A stretch of 64,000 bases of DNA from assembly GCA_022376925.1 (NCBI GenBank), contig JAIOJX010000005.1:14598501-14662500 (forward strand), written 5' to 3'. The stretch comes from Tragulus kanchil. Lineage: Eukaryota; Chordata; Mammalia; Artiodactyla; Tragulidae. Shown piece by piece: positions 58,950-64,000 of this stretch. Under the pieces are notes generated by a model that worked only from the letters and a program-made list of their open reading frames with translations, searched no databases and was not told where the DNA came from. Each line of letters begins with the position of its first letter. Positions within the stretch are counted from its first letter, which is position 1. The position numbers and the translations under genes were made by a program.

Positions 58950-59700
58950 ATCTGATGTATTTTTAAGAAAACTTCTAGCACAGTCTTTACTAGGTGACCT
59001 CAAAATGCTTAATATTTTAAGTTTCAAATGAGGATTTTTGTTCTCACATGCCATTCAAAATTGCAGAAAATATTTTTAAACCACTTAATGGAGTTTGCAA
59101 TTTTAAAACGTTGAAAGACGCTCTCATTTATTCAGCCAATGCCTGTTCATTGGAGGTTGGAGTTATTGTCAATTTATCAATGTTATTGTCCACACCACAA
59201 TGGCGGCTTAAATTTCATCTCATAAATTCTCTCAAATGGACACTTTGATTTTAGATCTTGTGTCTACCATTGCAGGGAAGTTGATGATGCAGGGAATTGC
59301 CATTTCCACAAGAATATTGTGGCAATGAACGATGGCTGGACTGGCCCAGAATTCTTGGGACTATTCATTTAGTTCTCCAAGAAGGGACTGTTTATCCCTT
59401 TGTCCTGCCAGACTTGTTGACATCTGTGCAGCTTGAACGTAGGAAATCCACATCAGAAAAAAAAAAGAAAACAAGTAATTCCCAGCTGCAGCTGATGAAG
59501 AGAAATTCACTTGGACCTTTGTCCTTGGCCTCAGGTGAACAATCAGGTGCTAGGAAGACTAATTGCTCTAGTGCGCAACAATCTCTACAGCAAAGCAACA
59601 GAGTGATGTCCTTGCGCAAAATATTTAGGGTATATATGCACTACTTTTAAAGATTCTCTGCTTTTATTATTTTAAATAATCTCATCTGTTGTAATTTTTT

Positions 59701-60028
59701 AATATTTTATTGATTGATTGATTTTTGGCTATCCTGGGTTTTCACTGCTGTAAGAGGCTCTTCTCTAGTTGCAGGAAGTGGGGGCTCCTCTCTTGTTGCG
59801 GTGACTTCTCTTGTTGTGAAACGCTGGCTCTAGGGCTCACAGGCTTCAGTAGTTGCAGCATGTGGGGTCCATAGTTGCGGCTCCAAGGCTCTAGAGCACA
59901 AGCTCAATAGTTGTGGCTCACAGGCTTAGTTGCTCCACAGCATGTGGGATCTTCCCGGATCAGGGGTCGAACCCATGCCTCCTGCATTGGCAGGCGAACT
60001 CTTTACCACTGAGCTACCAGGAAAGCCC
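59701..60028 (-). mobile_element. CHR-type SINE, duplicate copy
   Basis: Copy of the 58622 element through duplication 15. Confidence 0.88.
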
Positions 60029-60731
60029 ATCTGATGTATTTTTAAGAAAACTTCTAGCACAGTCTTTACTAGGTGACCTCAAAATGCTTAATATTTTAAG
60101 TTTCAAATGAGGATTTTTGTTCTCACATGCCATTCAAAATTGCAGAAAATATTTTTTAAACCACTTAATGGAGTTTGCAATTTTTAAAACGTTGAAAGAC
60201 GCTCTCATTTATTCAGCCAATGCCTGTTCATTGGAGGTTGGAGTTATTGTCAATTTATCAATGTTATTGTCCACACCACAATGGCGGCTTAAATTTCATC
60301 TCATAAATTCTCTCAAATGGACACTTTGATTTTAGATCTTGTGTCTACCATTGCAGGGAAGTTGATGATGCAGGGAATTGCCATTTCCACAAGAATATTG
60401 TGGCAATGAACGATGGCTGGACTGGCCCAGAATTCTTGGGACTATTCATTTAGTTCTCCAAGAAGGGACTGTTTATCCCTTTGTCCTGCCAGACTTGTTG
60501 ACATCTGTGCAGCTTGAACGTAGGAAATCCACATCAGAAAAAAAAAAGAAAACAAGTAATTCCCAGCTGCAGCTGATGAAGAGAAATTCACTTGGACCTT
60601 TGTCCTTGGCCTCAGGTGAACAATCAGGTGCTAGGAAGACTAATTGCTCTAGTGCGCAACAATCTCTACAGCAAAGCAACAGAGTGATGTCCTTGGCAGA
60701 TGGCTTTATGTGATGCTGGATTCATGTTGCT

Positions 60732-60752
60732 AATATATATATATATATATAT
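60732..60752. repeat. (AT)n run
   Basis: About 21 bases of alternating AT just after the end of duplication 15. Confidence 0.9.
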
Positions 60753-61375
60753 TGACTCTTTTATACTGTTTTTCATCAGAGTTATTTCCCATAAGAACCA
60801 TAATTTAAGATTGTCTACCCCAAACCTAAAATGATGCATCCCGTCTTCCTCCCAAGCTCTAGGCTGGGATCTCTCTTACCTCCTGAGAGTGTTCCTGCCA
60901 ACTATTTATCACCAAAGGATTCAAATACTTTGCTTTCACCTTGGTTGAATTTGAGAAAGCGACACCAAAGCTTAAGATCATCTTTTCAATTTGACCAACA
61001 TCTGATGTATTCATGCTCTGGTCTTGGAGCAGTTTATTTTGAATACCAGATCATTTTATTAGATATTTTTTAAAAGTAAAGTCTGTGTTGTATAGTTAAA
61101 TGTTACAAAATTAAACTTCGTAAAAATTTTACAGCTTTGTAAAAATTTGTAATACGGAGAAATCTCCAAATTCTGCTTCCCTCTTTATACATCCCCCTTT
61201 TTATCTATGTTTTCCTTAGATATTTAAGAATCAAAACTTGGTGAAATTGCAAAGGGACTACCTAATTAATCACAGGACACTAAATTTTTTAATTTTTCTA
61301 CCCACTGTGAAATTTTCTTAAACACAAGGACTTTAAAAGGTTCGTCCCTCCGTAGTTATTTGCTTTGGTCTGTGG
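60753..61375. other. Intergenic, AT-rich, nothing recognised
   Basis: An 80-codon frame near 60831 has no family resemblance. Confidence 0.5.
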
Positions 61376-61389
61376 CCAGCAGGTGGCAC
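61376..61389 (+). promoter_or_regulatory. CTCF-like motif
   Basis: CCAGCAGGTGGCAC is a perfect match to the CTCF core consensus CCASYAGRKGGCRS, in unique sequence about 85 bases before the minus-strand LTR. Confidence 0.55.
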
Positions 61390-61475
61390 CAAAGGACAAT
61401 TTAAAAAGTCAATACGCATCACCATGGTAGACTAACAATCCGTTGCTTGAGCCCAGCTTTATTCGTCTTCTGGGG

Positions 61476-61948
61476 TGCCGGGCCAGCCGGCAGTCGAACA
61501 GATCCTGAAGAGAGTGGCAGATAGGCTAAGAAAAGAAAGAAGGACAGAAAAGATGGGGTTGAGAGGGACAGCAAGAAGGCAGACAACTCTACAGGTTGCT
61601 GACAAGTTTATTGAATTCGCTCATACCTTTTATACTTCACACAACAAGCAATTGCGTACACGTGCTTTAGAGGCCAGGTGTTGATCATAAACTAGGTGTT
61701 ACCTCCTGGTGTGTAATTAACATTTTCAAAGCTCTTTAGATTACAATGGTTCTGGGTCATAATGCCCCTCAAGCCCTTTTCACCTGTAAAGAGGCTCCAG
61801 GTGTTCTTTATGATAACTCAGGCGCGTCTTCACAACACCTGGTGTGGCGGGACAGAGAGCTATGCTGTTATCAGCCCCTGTTTCCAGGGCAGCTCCCAGG
61901 GCTATGTTTCCTTAAAAGAAACCCCTTGAAACAGGGCAGCTCCCCACA
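61476..61948 (-). mobile_element. Solo LTR (ERVK-like), minus strand, 6-bp target duplication
   Basis: Read on the minus strand it starts TGTGGGGAGC and ends CCGGCA (TG...CA). It has a TATAAAAGG box (plus-strand 61626-61634) followed at the right distance by AATAAA (61608-61613). CTGGGG flanks it exactly on both sides (61470-61475, 61949-61954). A 6-bp duplication is typical of betaretrovirus-like ERVs. No internal coding sequence is present. Confidence 0.8.
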
Positions 61949-61983
61949 CTGGGGTGGTGTATGATTTACTCACCTCTCCCCAG

Positions 61984-62115
61984 CTAGAGTGTAGGACCCA
62001 CACAGGAGAAGCTTGAGTCTGTTTTGTTACTGCTCTACCTCAAGGGTCAACAAGGGTGCCTGGCAAGTGATTGGCCCTCAGTAACAACTTGCTGAATGAG
62101 CACATGAATGATCAC
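61984..62115 (+). mobile_element. L2 3' end
   Basis: CTAGAGTGTAGGACCCACAC, GTCTGTTTTGTTACTGCTCT and CAACTTGCTGAATGAGCAC follow the L2 terminus. Copy at about 63130-63261 through duplication 16. Confidence 0.6.
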
Positions 62116-62800
62116 TCTACACTGAACTGGTGGTTGAATCCTAGACTATGTCCAGCACGCCAATGTCACCTAGTCCTCGTGACACAGAGTACTTTGCCCT
62201 TCTGAAGTACGTTCAAGCACAGGCAGACCTCCAAGCCTCTGGTCAAGAATTTTATTGAAAATTACGGCTGAAACTCAGAACAAATGAACTCGCCTTATGC
62301 AATCATTTACTGACAGTCTGCCAACAATCCCCTTTCGTCGATCCAGCTTTTGTCTGAACTTATGACTCCTAATGGCCTAAATTCTACACGGCTGGGCACG
62401 ATGACACATGTTATAAGATACCAGCCAGTGAGAGAAAAATGTCCTCACCATTAGAATCATCTGTAAATTTTGGGTTTCCTCAGCCTAGCCAATATTTTAG
62501 AACCCGGAGAGTACATGATTGTAATCCATTTCTGTGAATCATGCTAAAATGGAATCATTTCTCTAGTGGTCACTTGTGTCTTTAAACCCTATGATATTTG
62601 CATTAATGTGAATCAAAAGGAAGGACTTAGGGCCTTTATCGTCCAAATTGCATTGTGTCCTGTATTTGAAATGCGATGGGTGTTACTAAAACCATTTCTT
62701 TTTGTCAGGTGAATAATTTTATTTGCAGTTCATTTGCTCAGAAGAGCGAGAGAAAGATCACACCCAAACTCTTTTGCAGCAGATTTTAAATGCTAAAGTC
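62116..62800. other. Intergenic, nothing recognised
   Basis: First-unit sequence of duplication 16; repeated at about 63262-63946. Confidence 0.5.
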
Positions 62801-62812
62801 ACCTCTGGTGTG

Positions 62813-63094
62813 TTAGAGGCCAGGTGTTGATCATAAACTAGGTGTTACCTCCTGGTGTGTAATTAACATTTTCAAAGCTCTTTAGATTACAATGGTTCTG
62901 GGTCATAATGCCCCTCAAGCCCTTTTCACCTGTAAAGAGGCTCCAGGTGTTCTTTATGATAACTCAGGCGCGTCTTCACAACACCTGGTGTGGCGGGACA
63001 GAGAGCTATGCTGTTATCAGCCCCTGTTTCCAGGGCAGCTCCCAGGGCTATGTTTCCTTAAAAGAAACCCCTTGAAACAGGGCAGCTCCCCACA
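62813..63094 (-). mobile_element. Partial duplicate of the ERVK-like LTR
   Basis: The 5' (U3) part of the 61476 LTR, repeated because duplication 16 starts inside the element. It lacks the TATA and polyadenylation parts. Not a separate insertion. Confidence 0.8.
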
Positions 63095-64000
63095 CTGGGG
63101 TGGTGTATGATTTACTCACCTCTCCCCAGCTAGAGTGTAGGACCCACACAGGAGAAGCTTGAGTCTGTTTTGTTACTGCTCTACCTCAAGGGTCAACAAG
63201 GGTGCCTGGCAAGTGATTGGCCCTCAGTAACAACTTGCTGAATGAGCACATGAATGATCACTCTACACTGAACTGGTGGTTGAATCCTAGACTATGTCCA
63301 GCACGCCAATGTCACCTAGTCCTCGTGACACAGAGTACTTTGCCCTTCTGAAGTACGTTCAAGCACAGGCAGACCTCCAAGCCTCTGGTCAAGAATTTTA
63401 TTGAAAATTACGGCTGAAACTCAGAACAAATGAACTCGCCTTATGCAATCATTTACTGACAGTCTGCCAACAATCCCCTTTCGTCGATCCAGCTTTTGTC
63501 TGAACTTATGACTCCTAATGGCCTAAATTCTACACGGCTGGGCACGATGACACATGTTATAAGATACCAGCCAGTGAGAGAAAAATGTCCTCACCATTAG
63601 AATCATCTGTAAATTTTGGGTTTCCTCAGCCTAGCCAATATTTTAGAACCCGGAGAGTACATGATTGTAATCCATTTCTGTGAATCATGCTAAAATGGAA
63701 TCATTTCTCTAGTGGTCACTTGTGTCTTTAAACCCTATGATATTTGCATTAATGTGAATCAAAAGGAAGGACTTAGGGCCTTTATCGTCCAAATTGCATT
63801 GTGTCCTGTATTTGAAATGCGATGGGTGTTACTAAAACCATTTCTTTTTGTCAGGTGAATAATTTTATTTGCAGTTCATTTGCTCAGAAGAGCGAGAGAA
63901 AGATCACACCCAAACTCTTTTGCAGCAGATTTTAAATGCTAAAGTCTTTTTAGAAGGATGGGGTAGGGTTTGGAAAATGTGACATTAATTCTTGTGTAGA

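Larger units (their letters stand above)
58539..60695 (+). repeat. Direct duplication 15 (~1.08 kb x2)
   Basis: Unit A 58539-59614, unit B 59618-60695, three-base spacer. Only homopolymer-length differences seen (T-runs before AAACC and AAAACG). Carries a minus-strand CHR-type SINE. Confidence 0.95.
61667..63946 (+). repeat. Direct duplication 16 (1134 bp x2)
   Basis: Unit A 61667-62800, unit B 62813-63946, equal length. The 12-base spacer ACCTCTGGTGTG resembles ACCTCCTGGTGTG inside the unit. Unit B starts in the middle of the solo LTR that is complete at 61476-61948. Confidence 0.95.

Overview
The window is nuclear DNA of a pecoran ruminant (a cattle, sheep, goat or antelope-type genome). 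The main evidence is dense seeding with Bov-tA/BovA-type SINEs and tRNA-Glu-derived CHR-type SINEs (about 30 distinct insertions), plus artiodactyl-type L1 3' ends. Older mammalian repeats (L2, MIR, MER5A, L1M) lie underneath. Nothing prokaryotic is present: no operons, CRISPR arrays or functional tRNA/rRNA genes. The exact species cannot be read from the sequence.

One protein-coding gene is recognisable: STMND1 (stathmin domain containing 1), plus strand, five coding exons. Exon 1 (27667-27744, in a CpG island) starts the protein with a myristoylation-type N-terminus. Exon 2 is 40229-40409, exon 3 is 43495-43646, exon 4 is 49685-49816 and exon 5 is 50839-51120 with the stop codon. The phases agree at every junction and give an 825-nt CDS (274 residues plus stop), close to the roughly 276 residues I recall for the human protein. 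Intron 3 uses a GC donor. A polyadenylation signal lies about 190 bases after the stop.

The most striking large-scale feature is a set of sixteen direct, nearly perfect duplications of about 1.05-1.15 kb. They are adjacent or separated by 0-53 bases and recur every few kb from 6.7 kb to the right end. Two couples overlap, so some sequence is present three times. They copy STMND1 exons 1 and 2 intact, and exon 3 without its splice acceptor. Uniform length, homopolymer-length differences, short scrambled scraps at the joins and disregard for gene structure point to an assembly or gap-filling artefact rather than biology. About 17.5 kb (27%) of the window is probably redundant.

Layout: 0-27 kb is intergenic DNA with SINEs, L1/L2/MIR pieces and a solo LTR (16953-17403, 5-bp target duplication). 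27-51.4 kb is STMND1. 51.4-64 kb is intergenic DNA with SINEs, an L1 3' end, a MER5A copy carrying a CAG run, and a second solo LTR (61476-61948, minus strand, 6-bp target duplication). CTCF-like motifs lie on the minus strand upstream (about 10.85 and 14.86 kb, each duplicated) and on the plus strand downstream (61.38 kb). I found no convincing novel biological system. The items most worth a second look are the duplication pattern, the GC-AG intron, a forkhead/RFX-like pair in the STMND1 promoter, and the two solo LTRs.
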